From positions 4,669,843-4,733,842 of the forward strand of contig JAEMBT020000003.1 in NCBI GenBank assembly GCA_018873245.2: DNA of 64,000 nt, in the 5' to 3' direction. The notes under the pieces are model-generated. The model ran no database searches and was not told where the DNA came from. It saw only the letters and a program-made list of their open reading frames with translations. The position numbers were made by a program, and so were the translations under genes. Below are positions 51,851-64,000 of this stretch, piece after piece. Each line of letters begins with the position of its first letter. The stretch's first letter is position 1. Origin of the DNA: Archegozetes longisetosus. Its lineage: Eukaryota > Arthropoda > Arachnida > Sarcoptiformes > Trhypochthoniidae.

Positions 51851-52043
51851 GGAATCAAAATCTCAGAGACCTTCGATCCAGAACCTGGTCAATGAGAACC
51901 AGGGGACGTCACTGAACACTATGCTTAGCTCTAAGCCCTAATCAACATGTTTGATATTAGAAAATGAGTTTCCAAGTTTATGTGGCGTACTCTGCTTTTC
52001 ATTGGCCAGGCTCCTGATCAAAGGTCTCTGAGATTTTGATTCC
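51851..52043. mobile_element. Small inverted-repeat element (MITE-like), 193 bp
   Basis: The left end begins GGAATCAAAATCTCAGAGAC and CTT; the right end is its exact reverse complement over 23 bp. The two arms then continue with an imperfect match of about 25 bp more (CGATCCAGAACCTGGTCAATG against the complementary GATCAGGAGCCTGGCCAATG). About 100 bp lies between the arms, with no open frame. No target duplication was recognised, so the superfamily is unknown. Confidence 0.75.
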
Positions 52044-52977
52044 ACCTCGGTCAAAGTCCAAACTGATGTGGCTTTTAATTCTGTATTTCTAGTAAGTTTA
52101 CTTTAGCATCATAGCTAATAAGTCATTTCCTCTGGAAAAATTTAGATAAATCCAAAATTAGGACAATATATTCCCGATTTAGTTTATGTCAAAACTAAGT
52201 TTATTTTTTCAATTTTCAAATCAAATACTAAAAATTAATGGGAGTAAATCGAGATATCAGACCCTCACTTGAATAAAGACAACCTTAATTTTTTATTTTT
52301 AAAATTTTAATCAACTCGTAATCAATAGAATAACGGAAATCAATTTCGAATAAATAGGTTCAAAATTGAAGAAAATAAAATGGGACTGCATCAAATTTTA
52401 AACAAAATATTGAATAATTTTTGCGCACAATTCACAGGAATCTGATTTATAAATCAAGTGTTAGGTACTAGAAGTGTGAAAGTAAAGTCCTTAGAAACAT
52501 CTAAAATAAGGTTATGCAGTAAAAGCAGTTTTCAAGCAGTCTTATTCAAACAACTTTTCGTTTGAAAAGGCAAATCAATTTTTTGCTCACATCATAGAAT
52601 TGAATTTTGCACATTAGAAAGGGAGTAAAGCTAATAATTTGCAAGCTTTCAACATAATTTTGATGGGCGTTAAAGTCTTTTATAATGCACTCATAATAAT
52701 CTGTAAGGTTTAACCCTAGCGAAGGTTTCACTCCTCGTGAAGGTCTGTTTCGTAATATGATCGATGAATTTGATAACTTAAGCTAATTAATGAAGTCAAA
52801 TGGTATTATATATTTGGCCAAATCATTGATTGAAACAGGTATACAACATATGATCAGGCTCGCGACCTATAGTCGACTTATTGGTGAGTCTGCGATATTT
52901 TTAATATCAATATAGGAGTGCATTGGTCGCGAAGAGACACTAATGATTTTATGCAGAATTAGCAATTTCTTTTGATG

Positions 52978-53035
52978 AGCTCTACCTCTACTTGACTACA
53001 GGTGTTACCTGTGTTACAAGTGTAGAAGTAGAGCT
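52978..53035. repeat. 58-bp hairpin
   Basis: The arms AGCTCTACCTCTACTTG and the complementary AGCTCTACTTCTACACTTG form a long imperfect stem with an ACAGGT/ACCTGT inner stem. It could be a decayed palindromic element or form a foldback RNA. Confidence 0.6.
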
Positions 53036-54680
53036 GATTCATATAAATACTGCTACGCTTTCCGACGAACGACCTTTCTTTGTGTTTTTCTATCTAAATC
53101 TTCTTCATTACTGAGTTGTGTGTTTTCTCTAATTATATAATTGATTATATTTGGCAAATACTTGCGTATCTAATATGCATAGGGGCTAATACACAGTTTA
53201 ATAGCATTGACTAAATCTATTTATATCTCAATGCAATTTGCAAATCAAGCTCTACTAAACTTGTTTTATCAAAAATAGATCCACTAAAACAGGCTTTTGC
53301 TTAGATTTGAAACTTCCTAAATTAAGTCATATTTATAAATAATCGAATTACTTGTTTAGCTGCCTCCAAGTTAATCTGAAAGTTTAGACTATAACATGTG
53401 ATGATTTACTGCTATCACTTTAATACTCTGATCTTATGATCCTTCGCTAACTTTCCTCAACAACCTTCGTAGCAATGACGCATACACAACAATCATTTTG
53501 AAAAGCTATTAAATTCTACTTTTCACTCTAAACTATGCAAACAATTGCCATTTTCAACAAATTTTTATTAAAAAGTTGTAATGTTTGCATAGTTCGGTCT
53601 CTCTATTCTTTGTTTCGATTAGTGCTTAAAACTTTTTCCATTTTCTCTATTTTTTATTTTTTTATTTTTGGTAAAGTCTCTGGTGAACTGTGGTCTCAAG
53701 TTGTTTGTTTGCGAAAGAAACTTCAAGTTATTTAGAAATGGAGTAATAGTTAAGAGCACTTCACTATTGGTTAAGTCTTGAAAAGTTCCCCAAAACTTAA
53801 GGTCAAACAAACTTTTCTCCAGTAAGAAATTGGAGTCAAAGCTTATGTGTTCTGTTTTACAATTTAGGTGTCATGTCATGCGCTCTAAGTCAAAATCAGC
53901 TGACATCAAAAACAGGGCCGTAGTGAGTGGTGGGGCGATGGGTGCTATAGCCCAACAGAGACTTTCAAAGTAGATGAATTTGAAAAAGTATAATTTTTCT
54001 CATTTTAATAATTTGGTTATGAAGTTTCAATCTCAAATTGGTTATAGCTTCAAACAAATGAATAAGTTTAACAGCAACCAAACATTGACAGCACTGTGAC
54101 GTACTGATAAGTATGTGTACGGGACTGCGTATAACCATATGAGAGAATATGACGTCAAAGAGAGTAAAAAACATTACGCATAGCTTTTAAATACATTGCA
54201 ATGACGAACAGTTGAGAGTTTGGTCTGTTTTGAGACTTGGAGACAGCAGTTCTCTGTTTATACTGAGCATGTCTGACACCATAAGTATGGATTTAATCTC
54301 GATTAAATCAGCCAAAATATGGACAATATTTCGATCAATTCGGTCCTCATCTGTGGATTTGTTTAGATTGAGTTCAAGTGCTGTGTGTTTGCAAACGATT
54401 TGACGCAATTGTGAACTAGTATTACATTGAATGCTTAGTGTTTTTTTTGTTCGCTTCCTATCCAGTCCATTACTAACTCATTCACTATTCAATGACTTAA
54501 TCATATGATACACAGGTATTGATAGCTTTGTAATCGTATATATCTATAGAAACGACAGATAGTTCGAGCCATTGGCCCGAAGACCAGGCGCTGTGCCATA
54601 GGTTCAAGTGATTTGAGTTGCTGTCGATTGACGAATAAGTGTTTGTATTGATTGATTGATTGTCTGAAATATATGTGAAA

Positions 54681-57600
54681 ATGCACGAAAACCCTCATGA
54701 GTGGCATTCGTCACCATATCTGAGAGTTAAGCGTCCTCTAAGTACTGGCGATCGCGACCTGAACATCGGTCGGGTTGGGATGCGAAACAGATCGAAAAGC
54801 ATTCATTCAACACATGAGACTGTGATTAGATATCAAACATTGAATGAATCTCTGAATAGCAATAATAGTAGTACTAATAACAATATATCGATCAATAATT
54901 TTAATAACAATAATGCCAATAGTAATAATGACTGTGTCAATAGTCAAACTTCTGCCGACAATTTCAATTACCTTAATCGCAATTTCAGTGAGTCTACCAA
55001 TGGTTCAAAGAGTGAGGGTCTCATGTCTACCTCTGGTATTGGTATTCCGCCAACATTTGATTATTTAAATAGTAATAATCAATTGAATAATCTATCGCAT
55101 ATGCCATCAGTTGGCGAATACTTGAACGGTGCTTCACAAAGCCATTGTCAGAAAGAGCACAATAATAATGTCAGAAATATAAATTTCAAGTCAACAATAG
55201 CTACAAATACTATTACCTCAACTAATGATAAAGATTTGAGACGATTTAGGTCTTCCTCTCATGCAAACAATGGCTATTTTGATGGCGACACCAAACATGA
55301 TATGTCAACTATTCTAAAACCAATATTCAATTTAAAAGCCAGGGAATTGGCCTCAACTAATGGTGAAATGACCATAAATAGCAATTGTTTCATAAAAAGC
55401 ACAAGTATTTTGAAGCAATTACTGAAGAACACAGCGAATGCAAAATTTAATCAAACAGAAAACAATGGTAACCAAAACTTGCATTCGATCCCAACTTCTG
55501 AACAAAAGGCACAATTCCGTCGGTCTCTGGACAGCGCAACGAATTTAGTTTTCCATCACAGAAATGGATTACCATTAACTTCAAGTCCGGTATGTGTTGA
55601 TTTGATGCTTAAATGCAACTTAGTTGCGTAAAAGTGATTAGCGATTTTTAATTGCCAGTCCTTGGGTACCTAAACCAAAGTCACCATATTTTTCATTGTT
55701 CCTTCAAGTCCTATATACATATGGTTTTTGAAAATTTCTGACTTTTAGTTCTTAATCATAACTGTATCTAGTTATAGGCTCAAAGTAAAAACCCAAATAC
55801 TCGACATTTTAATTAAGGGATTTTGGTGTCTTAGAAATTATGAGAAATAAAAATGTGGAACAAATTGAAAATTGAAAATCGAAAGTTGAAAATAAGCAAT
55901 CAACACAATTAGTGTATTTCCAACTGATTGCCTTCAAACAAAATATTTGATAGATAGACGTTTGGAATAGTTGTTGGATAGGTTAATGAGTTGAAAATAA
56001 ATTTCCTGTTGAAACGCCAAAGTTTTTCGATAGCTTTGCTATTCCTACTGTAATAATAGGTCAAACATTTGAAATATTTATTCAGTTCATTAAAGAGTTT
56101 AACTCTTTTCTGCTTCACTTAACCCTTCTTTGTTGTAATGTCTTAGTTTGCGATAAAATACATGTATCTGAGAATTTAAATCAGTAAAAATATTAAGCAC
56201 TCATTTCATTTTTACCTATTGTTATTTAAACGAAATATTAGCGAATGTACTTTATATTCAGTCATAAATCTGTTTCGCAACAACATTTAATTATATGATT
56301 GTTGTCCTTCATATTATCCTTTCATAAAACTTCAGTCAAATATGAATTAAATACTATCTCTAGTTTTCCTGCAACTTAATAGTGCTTAATTTCAACAAAA
56401 CCATGTCATGAATATACTTCAGCTAACCTTTCCCTCAATGCCCTACACTACTGCAACACATCCGTTAATTGTGTCAAATAGCCTAAACTTAATTTAATTC
56501 TTTAAGTTTAATGTTTCGTTAGTTTTATGTTTAGGACCCAAGTAATTGGCAAAAATGCTGTTGTTTCATAAAGAAATTACTAATGACTTGTTAGTAAAAA
56601 AATGCCATCGAAACAGATATTTCAAATTTTTATCATTTTAAATTAGGCACCGATGCGAAAATCTGGAACTTGTTTCGATTTCGATAGTTCTTTGACTTCA
56701 GTCAATGCAATAAAAAAGTAAATATTCTGAAAGTTTGTGATCAACTGATAATTATTAATATATTGTTATAATTAATATATTAGAGCTCTTTTCGAGAAGG
56801 ATCCAGAGGCTGAAGCTGAGAAACAAGAAGTCGCAAGTTTGAGCAGAAGTGCTCCTGCATCCACCACCACTATAAGCAGTTTACTCGGAAACTTTGAAGT
56901 ATTTTCAAGCTTTTCATTTGAATACATCTATTCCTAACCCTTTCTTTTATGTCTCAAGGAATCGGTACTCAATGGAAGACTAGAGCCCACAAGTATTGTT
57001 AATGGTTTTACAGCTGAGATCGGAGCAAGTGGTAGTTTCTGTCCGCGCCATAAGACACTACCGGTTACTGTTTTCTTTTACACACTTCAAGATACTGATA
57101 AGGCTGATAAAGTTTCGTCTCCGTATCTGGTAAATTCATCTATCATTCATACGATGAAATGTTCAATAATTATCAAGTTCAACTGTTTTAGGGTCACATA
57201 AATTTGGGCAAGAAAGGCTATCATATTCCAAGAAAAGGCACTGTACAAGTGGTAAGTTATTGATCGATCTGTTCTCTGCTGATTCAATTGTGCTAATATC
57301 GTGGATTTTGTCCAATTATTTTTAGACGCTATTTAATCCCAATCATTTGGTGGTGAAGATGTTCGTAATGAGCGTGGTCAGTATGGTATGGGGCATAACC
57401 TTTTCCAGGGACTGGAGCTAATATTACAAATGATATATGAAAATTTTCCTGAAAACACTTTGATGCAGTTGGTAGTCAACTTGAAGATCGAATTAAGTGT
57501 TTATTAGGAATTTCATCTCTATCATTTGTAATCTCTACCACCTGGAAGGTTATGCCCACACATAGATATGATAGGAGTGATTGTTTTGAAAAATTATTCA

Positions 57601-59353
57601 TTTGATATTTTCCATATATTTGAATAGGATTTGTCGGATATGCCGCCCAATAGTCGGACCTTTTTACGTCAAAAAATATTGTTTATGCCGAGTGATGCTA
57701 ATGAGAACGATCCTGATAGTCGAAAATGGCTTCGATATCTTATTCATTTGAGGTAATTTTATGTTCAATTGTAAAACCTCTTGTCCTTAAAGGTCTAACA
57801 TTAAAGTGACCAACAATCAGAATTCTATTCGAAACAAACATAAAAATCACAATTTTTTCATATGAAATAAGAGTTCAAACTATCAAAGACTTAGCAACAG
57901 AATGATTACAGACTTTACTAATTAATGTCTAATTTGGTTTAAGCTTCTGATCTGAATATCGTGAATGTTTGATCAAATTTGACTAACTTTTCTGATCTAA
58001 TCTGATCTGATCTGTTTTTTCTTTTCAATTGATTTAAACTTTTAAATTTTCTGAAAGTTTCTTGAAAATTTATTTCCAATATCAATTGGTTTGAACTAAA
58101 ACTTCGTCATTTGAATAGATAAAGTATACAGTGGAAAAATCAGATTAGTTTGCATGAATTTGAAAGTTCTCGAGCCATATGAGTGAAATAGTAGTTATTG
58201 CCAAATTATTAGTCAGCCATTCCCTTGATGACCATAACACACCACTTTATCAATATCTTATTTATTCATACTCACTTATGTTTTCAAGTCTATCAAAGTC
58301 TAAACTATCAAGATTCATAAAATGCTAATGAATAGCTACGAAATTAGGATGTTTAGAAGGTTTAGCGAATATTTGACTCGAGAAAAGTACTAGTCAAACA
58401 GAGCTTGAAGGCTATGACTAACTTAATTGAATCGACATTTTTTGGAACATAGCTTTTTTTGTAGATATAATTTTAAAAACATTTTCAACAAATTGATTCA
58501 AAAGTGATTTTTAAAACTGTGTTTGAATTTGAAAAGAGTTTCTAAAACTGATATTGAATTACTAATTAATAGATATTTAATAATGGTTTGAATAAACCTT
58601 TGCTTAAAATGTCGAAGCACTAAATTATCTTAATGAGATAAAACCAGTGTTTAGAAAAGTTTCAATAATTTATGTAACTGAGAGGTGGCTAAGGTTCAAG
58701 CTATGAGCTCGACTTCAACTCAATCCTTTGGAATAATATAATTCGACTGAAAACTTATTAAATCCAATTTGAATATTTTACGTGAACAAACTTAATACTT
58801 GTCAGTCAGTCAATCACGAAAGTGGACTTTTTATACTGAATTAGTGACAAAACTGATTTCAAATTAATTTGAAGCTTATTTCGTAAGTCAAATCATTCTT
58901 CTTAAGTAATAAAATTTTGTTTAATGTGAATTTCAAATTATATTTTGGTCTTGAATTTAGCGTAAACTTTTGTTTGAAGTAAAGTTGACACAAGTTGTCA
59001 ACCAAACTGGTACTGTAACGATAGTTGTATTTTATTGCAAACATTATAAACATTTTTATTTTGAGAGTGAAAGTTTTCAGCTTTAATTTGAGTTTTAACC
59101 AATTTTATCGCTTATGCCAACTTTACTGTTAACATTAGTTTACATAAACAGCTAACACCAAACGATAACTAATTTATCATAATTTTAATCAAACAGGTTT
59201 GAGAGTTCCAAATCGGGTCGAATATACTTGCACACAGACATCAGAATTATAGTATTTCGCAAACACGATCTCGATGTCGCTACCATTAATGGTCAGAGAC
59301 CTTACGAATTGCGTTCTTTCACACAATGTCCGGTAAATCCTAAGTACTCATAA
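54681..59353 (+). CDS. Atos homologue (FAM214/atossa family)
   Basis: Exons are 54681-55589, 56647-56717, 56784-56898, 56959-57129, 57192-57251, 57326-57376, 57628-57752 and 59197-59353 (552 aa, all phases agree). Atos proteins are nuclear transcription regulators; the fly protein drives metabolic genes in invading macrophages. The first exon is a long, disordered, Asn/Ser-rich region with a basic NIGRVGMRNRSK-like start. The conserved region begins SLLGNFEESVLNGRLEP, then GFTAEIGASGSFCPRH, LPVTVFFYTL, SPYLGHINLGKKGYHIP, TLFNPNHLVVKMF, DLSDMPPNSRTFLRQ, LRYLIHLRFESSKSGRIYLH and the end YELRSFTQCPVNPKYS. The last exon reads through an apparent GTAAAT donor and stops after NPKYS, which matches the family end. 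Exon 6 uses a GTG|GTCAGT donor. The start is fixed because an in-frame stop lies just upstream with no acceptor between. Confidence 0.9.
57753..59196 (+). other. Atos intron 7
   Basis: A 1.4 kb AT-rich intron between LRYLIHLR and FESSKSG. The open frame at 58859-59053 (minus) is inside it and unsupported. Confidence 0.8.
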
Positions 59354-59939
59354 CAGTAACCCGGATTAGGGATCAACAGCATACAAATAGTTATTTTAGC
59401 TTCAATATTCAATTTAACCGTCTTTATCGTCTTTATCCAATTGAGTAGTTTTAGGCCTAATCTTTAAAGAAATATTCAAAGCAAATTGAGAATAAATTCA
59501 AATGAATTCAGAATAAATTTGAAGTGAATTCAGAATAGATTCAAGTATATTCAAAATAAATTCAAATATGCACATATTATAGTTTTATTGATATATTAAT
59601 CGATATAAATCTAAGATTGGATTGAAATATTCTATTTTGTTTGAGCATAAGTTATAACATATATGTTTAATTATCAATAAATAAATGAAATATTATTCAT
59701 TTAGATATGTTTTACTCATTTAATTCTTGTTTATTGTTTTTGGAGTTTTCAGTCAAATATCATTTTCAATCAAGACTTCTATCGATTTTATTGAATGCAA
59801 AAGTATCTAAAGCAATGAAACAGTTATTCCAAACCCCATCCCTTCACCTTTCAATGATATCTTCGATTATTTTGATGTCTAACTAAATGAAAAATGTAAT
59901 TAAATACAAGTCGTGGCTATTAATGATCTAAGTTGAGTA
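59354..59939. other. Intergenic between convergent genes
   Basis: 3' UTRs of the Atos homologue and the ZP-domain gene. A loose repeat of AAATTCAAAT/GAATTCAGAAT units occupies about 59480-59565. No exon. Confidence 0.6.
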
Positions 59940-62900
59940 TTAGAATCGTCTGGAATGATGTTTATCGTGTTGGTAGAGATTATCGAAACTACTTTTGTAT
60001 AGTGAAGAGGCATCGATCATATGCCTCTGACAGTATTTCATTCTTCTCATTTTCATACAACATCCAATCGACATCGCAAATGACACAATCAATAACAAAA
60101 ACATCAATACTAGAAATGCCGCCACTGAGTCCGCTCTAAAACACAACGAGTTACTTGCTTCCAAATCATCGCCTGTAATATAGTTTATTACTCATTAGCA
60201 TTTCTTAACAATTCATCTCTCAACAGAATATTCTTTAAACTAACTCTGTTCTGATGAGTTACTCGAAAGATCCTTTCGATCTGATTCTTGTCTGACTTCA
60301 AGCGATTGGAACAAACTAACACTTTCTGAGACGACTGGTTTCTCTGTGGTGGCCACTTGCGATGAATCGACTGAACGTTTCGATAGATTACGCCAATAAC
60401 ATCTTTGAGGCTATGTTTGAGAAAATACAATCAATAATTATAGTCAAACAACAATTGATAAGATAATCAAAGTAACAACACTTACTGGACATTTGTTGTG
60501 ACACATGTGAATATCACATTCAAGATATAAAGCTGGACTACCGGTGAATCTGCAAAAAGTACTCGTTCATAGAGATCGTCGAGATTCAAAAGACTAAATG
60601 GCTGACCAAAAGTTTGATTACCTGAAAGCCTTCAGATAGGAATATAAGCTAACTTGATGGCCATTCTCTGAGTTGTAAGTTCCCCTAAACGGACTGATCA
60701 GCTTTTCGTTAGTAACACACCTGTATTGGAGATAAAGAAAACAAGAGATTAAAAAAATGCAAAAAATTCGATTGCGTTACTTCTTTGAATCTGTTGATTG
60801 TAAAGTAAAAGTGACTAACTTTGGTATACACTTAAGTGGTTTTTAAAATGCAAAAATACCATAGGAAACAAGACTTAATTGTTATGGAATTTTAAAAACA
60901 TTCAACTACTCTTTTAAGTAGGAGAGGTTTTACTTTAAAATCTCCGCAAACTTATACATGTGTAATAGCTGATGGCATTTTTCTATGGGAAATCAAACTT
61001 TTCATTTTTCCTGATATTCATCATTAAATAGTATATAATTTGAATTCTGAAGATGCTGCTTAAGAGATAAGGTGTGTGACCCTTAATTTTGGTTTGACAA
61101 CAGCTGACTCGGACGATGAAAGACAATACATACTAATCATTATGACGTTGCAAAGCCTAAGTTTAATTTGAAAGTGAATACGCAAAAAAATGTTTCAGAA
61201 AATTCAACTTTTCCTTAAAGGTAGGGTCAGCCATAAAAGAAATGTCACGCAATTTATAATAATACTGGCGAAGATGAGTTTTTCATTGAACTATCGGTTT
61301 AATGACAATGTAAAATGAATTGATAATAAGAGGTGTGTCGATTAAGAAAAGGAGCTGAAATAGACCGAATTGTATAAACGTTGGAATGAGTTTTGTGTAT
61401 TAATTGCATAAGTTATATCTCTTATGAATCGATTGCGTGCAAAGTTAGCTGAGAGGTTAGACTAATCTAGAGGTGCATTAGTCCCTCGCCTCCAAATCTT
61501 GTGCTGTCCTTGGCATTCATATTCCTTGTCTTTTGTCTTTTATCCAATTTTGGTTGGCGTCTCTCTCCGCTTATTATAATACAATTAGAATCATTTGAGT
61601 CTTAAGATCAAACCGAAGAACAAACCTAATAACCCACTACTTCATACCAGCTTCCAATATATTATGTACTCAATCACTAAGTCTTTGCTATTACGGAGTG
61701 ACAGCGCGTGACGTCTTGTCAAACATATCTTTTGGCAATTTGTTGTTTCAAATGTTTTCAAATCTCGTGGAAATGTGTTGAGAAAAGTTTTTGGCATTTA
61801 TGTAATTCATGCTGAAAGTAAAGTTTAATGAATTGCAGTTTATGAATGCTTTAGTATTCTTGAAATGAGATTCTTATGAAATTCTTGAAATAGTGAACAA
61901 CTTTTGTTCGGAAAAAGTCAGCATGAATTTGAAAGTTATGACAGTTCTCTCTATCCAATAATGTAATTTCTATTGAAAGGCTTAGAATAAACAAGTCATT
62001 CATATCTTAAAATTCTAAACCTTTGATACTAGTTTCTCCTTTCAATCTATCTTTTTTCCAGCTGCCGTTCAGATGAGTTCAAAGTTTGAACCTCAAACTC
62101 CAGGTTTGTATGATATCAGATTTTTGTCACATTGTTGTTTCGTCAGTTTAATCAAGTTTTACTTAACTACTGCACTGACAATTCTATAAAATAATTATTG
62201 CTCCTCATTTCATCCTTTGATGCGTTTTCAAATTTCAAATATTTCAATTTGAATCATCTTCAATCTTCTACAATATAGAGTCTCACACGTATTATAATTT
62301 ACAAATTGTTCGTTCGGCAATAATATGTAAAGTTTAACGATAGCAGAATCTATCAGATACTTATTGTTCCTTTTGTACAGAATATTGGTTCAAAGTATCA
62401 GATAGTATTTTATTAATTTAATAAAATATTAAATTGGTTGTTTTTTCATTTGAAAATAGCTTTCATTCAAACTTCTTAGACCACACACGCAATCATCGGT
62501 ATGAATATGGATTGATATTAACTTGTGGCTGAAAATGTGCATTAATTCCAGCTTAAATCTTACGCGATAGAAGAATAAATGAATAGTTAACTTCATGTTT
62601 ATCTTATTTTAACCTATGTCCTCTCGATCGAAAGCTGAATAATAATTCAGATTTTAGCATTATTATTAGATTTTTAAAAAAATAAAATTAATGAAAATTC
62701 TGAAAACTTTCGTCAAATGAGCAACGAGCAGAGATGGGCAAAGAGATAGTATGTTGCTGGAGCGTCTATTTTTCTATAAGATTTTTCTGTGAAATTGCTT
62801 TGAAAATATTAATCAGACAAAGATTGCACATAAAAATGCGCGTTCTAATAACGTACAACGGTTGCCCATCTCTGGCATCAGGTTTGTCAGGTGTTGCACT

Positions 62901-63712
62901 TCATCTTTCTTGAATTCAAGATCATTTATATTAAAAAGGACAACATTTAACATTTGACTCTGCTTTTTAATCTTAATTGGCCAATCACTTATAAAATCAT
63001 TAACATATCTATTGATTTCAAGTTGTGATTGAGAAGTTGTTCTCAAAGTATTTTCTGTTGATTATAATTGAGTCAATGCGATACCGGCCTAATGATTGAT
63101 AGGTTGTGAGTGGTGTCAGATAAGCTTTGCATAAACAACAAAATACATATACAGTTGAAAACTTAATAATCCGCGATAGCAACAAGTGGAGAGCTATTCT
63201 ACGATGCACGTGAATTTGTTGCCAAATTTGATTCTGTTTGATTAGTATATTGAATATTCTACAAGTTTGTTAATATCCTGTATACTATGATCCGATGAAA
63301 AGCATGCCACGACAAGGCATGATTTTAGGTCGCTATCGTGAATTATTAAGCTTTTGAGTGTATAGTTTCGCACTGATCAAAATGAATAAAAGAAATGCTG
63401 ACCCGTTGGAATCGATGAGTTGAAGTCTTTGTTGAGCCCCATTGTGTGCCACACAATTTTTCACTAGTATATCAAAACCAGCTAAAAGCAAAGAGAGATA
63501 ATTGAGATAAGTTAGGGAATAATGATATGCTTAGTATTATTAAGTAGTAATAAGTACTTTTTTCGCTTTTCATATGAATGAGAAGTGTTAGCGGATCGCC
63601 GACTGTAACTGGTCCTGATGTTCGAGTCCCTGATATTCCAAACCCTCGTCTTATTTCCATTTGGCATTGAGGCGGATTTATAGTGAATACTACGGGGCTT
63701 CCAGTATTTACT
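59940..63712 (-). CDS. ZP-domain cuticle/apical membrane protein, 3' part
   Basis: The gene runs off the right edge, so its 5' part is missing. Exons in transcript order are about 63558-63712, 63403-63481, 60622-60720, 60486-60549, 60245-60410 and 59940-60172, all in phase. The ZP domain is read as PPQCQMEIRRGFGISG, GPVTVGDPLTLLIHMKSE, GFDILVKNCVAHNG, LQLIDSNGCVTNEKLISPF, VSLYSYLKAFRFTGSPALYL and ECDIHMCHNKCPPQRCYW, with the cysteine pattern of the domain. RNLSKRS follows, the furin-like site usual after ZP domains. The tail has a transmembrane helix (VAAFLVLMFLLLIVSFAMSIG) and a basic cytoplasmic end. Arthropod ZP proteins of this kind shape the apical extracellular matrix and cuticle. Which named paralogue it is cannot be told from this part. 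Confidence 0.92.
60721..63402 (-). other. ZP-gene intron, 2.7 kb
   Basis: Lies between the exon ending LQLIDSNG and the one beginning CVTNEKLISP. A small plus-strand exon-like sequence at 62062-62103 is the only thing of note. Frames at 62813-63046 and 63018-63209 have no features. Confidence 0.8.
62062..62103 (+). other. Orphan exon-like sequence on the plus strand
   Basis: A pyrimidine-rich TTTTTTCCAG acceptor, a 42-bp block with ATG at 62073 encoding MSSKFEPQTP plus one base, then a GTTTGT donor. It could be the first coding exon of a plus-strand gene continuing past the window. The short peptide faintly recalls the start of cytochrome-b5-like progesterone-receptor-family proteins, but this is far too short to rely on. 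Confidence 0.25.
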
Positions 63713-64000
63713 CTATAGTTAATTTATTTGATCTCATTAGTATTACATTCGTTGTCATATTATCTATTATTATCACTACGGAAGTTACGCATATCTTAAC
63801 TTCTTTGCAAGCATTCTCAACTTAACACTTCAAGTGCGTCAAACACTTCACTCTAAATCCTTTTGCTCTATTATTAATGATAGTTATTAATGATAAAAAT
63901 TAGCGAACTTGATTATTTAACAAGCTTTCGTATTGGGGACGGTAATTCGTTTAGTAAATCAGTTGAGTATGTTTTTCCAAAAAACAAGTATTTGGCTCAC
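63713..64000. other. Right edge, ZP-gene intron or 5' side
   Basis: No further ZP exon could be recognised before the end of the window. Confidence 0.5.

Larger units (their letters stand above)
50206..54680. other. Gene-poor interval
   Basis: Contains an inverted-repeat element (51851-52043), a 58-bp hairpin (52978-53035) and a GC-rich transposon-like fragment near 53912-53965. The minus-strand frame 51027-51260 is Lys-rich and unsupported. Sequence after about 54100 includes the 5' region of the Atos gene. No exon seen. Confidence 0.55.

Noticed and set aside
60188-60430. 80-codon minus-strand frame across the ZP gene
   Set aside because: It is the wrong frame of a real ZP exon (60245-60410). 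The correct frame carries the PPQRCYW and furin-like site in phase.

Overview
This is a eukaryotic nuclear window, AT-rich, with spliced genes, GT-AG introns (many only 50-100 bp), AATAAA signals and microsatellites. Protein similarities recalled from memory (hedgehog with a Hint domain, ATF-2, a ZP cuticle protein, ATOS, Ly6/quiver) point to an arthropod. The small introns and gene density suggest a mite or another compact chelicerate genome; that placement is inference. No bacterial, plasmid, CRISPR or viral gene system was seen. Gene models were built by hand: exon ends were joined only where the reading phase, splice dinucleotides and family alignment agree.

Layout. 1-20 kb: a repeat-rich left arm, then hedgehog (+, 3 exons, 3730-16235) with a ~9 kb first intron and a hAT-type MITE in intron 2. 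18.8-20.1 kb: a four-exon Ly6/quiver-like secreted or GPI-anchored protein (-). 21.6-23.7 kb: Atf-2 bZIP factor (+). 24.2-31.6 kb is a dense housekeeping block: small mitochondrial complex-IV-like protein (-), IAH1 esterase (+), TTLL12 (-, intronless), TSPAN31-type tetraspanin (-) with two alternative last exons, and HRG1-like heme transporter (+). 33.2-36.3 kb: CDK5RAP3 (+, 11 exons). 36.6-37.8 kb: secreted phospholipase A2 (-). 40.8-41.3 kb: ATP synthase subunit c (-). 43.1-44.9 kb: JAZF1 (+). 45.5-46.7 kb: carnosine N-methyltransferase (-). 49.0-50.2 kb: sphingolipid delta4-desaturase (+). 50.2-54.7 kb: gene-poor, with a small inverted-repeat element and a hairpin. 54.7-59.4 kb: Atos homologue (+). 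59.9-64 kb: 3' part of a ZP-domain cuticle protein (-), running off the right edge.

The genes do not form a pathway. They are a typical mixture of developmental signalling (hedgehog, Atf-2, JAZF1, atos), mitochondrial and lipid metabolism (ATP synthase c, COX-like subunit, desaturase, PLA2, IAH1) and membrane or extracellular proteins. Several neighbours share short divergent upstream regions (COX-like/IAH1, tetraspanin/HRG1).

The observations most worth checking are the duplicated, mutually exclusive-looking C-terminal exons of the tetraspanin; the conflicting N-terminal reading frames of ATP synthase subunit c; a second open frame overlapping the end of JAZF1; a ~26-residue insertion next to the last histidine box of the desaturase; and a hAT MITE with a perfect 8-bp target duplication inside hedgehog.
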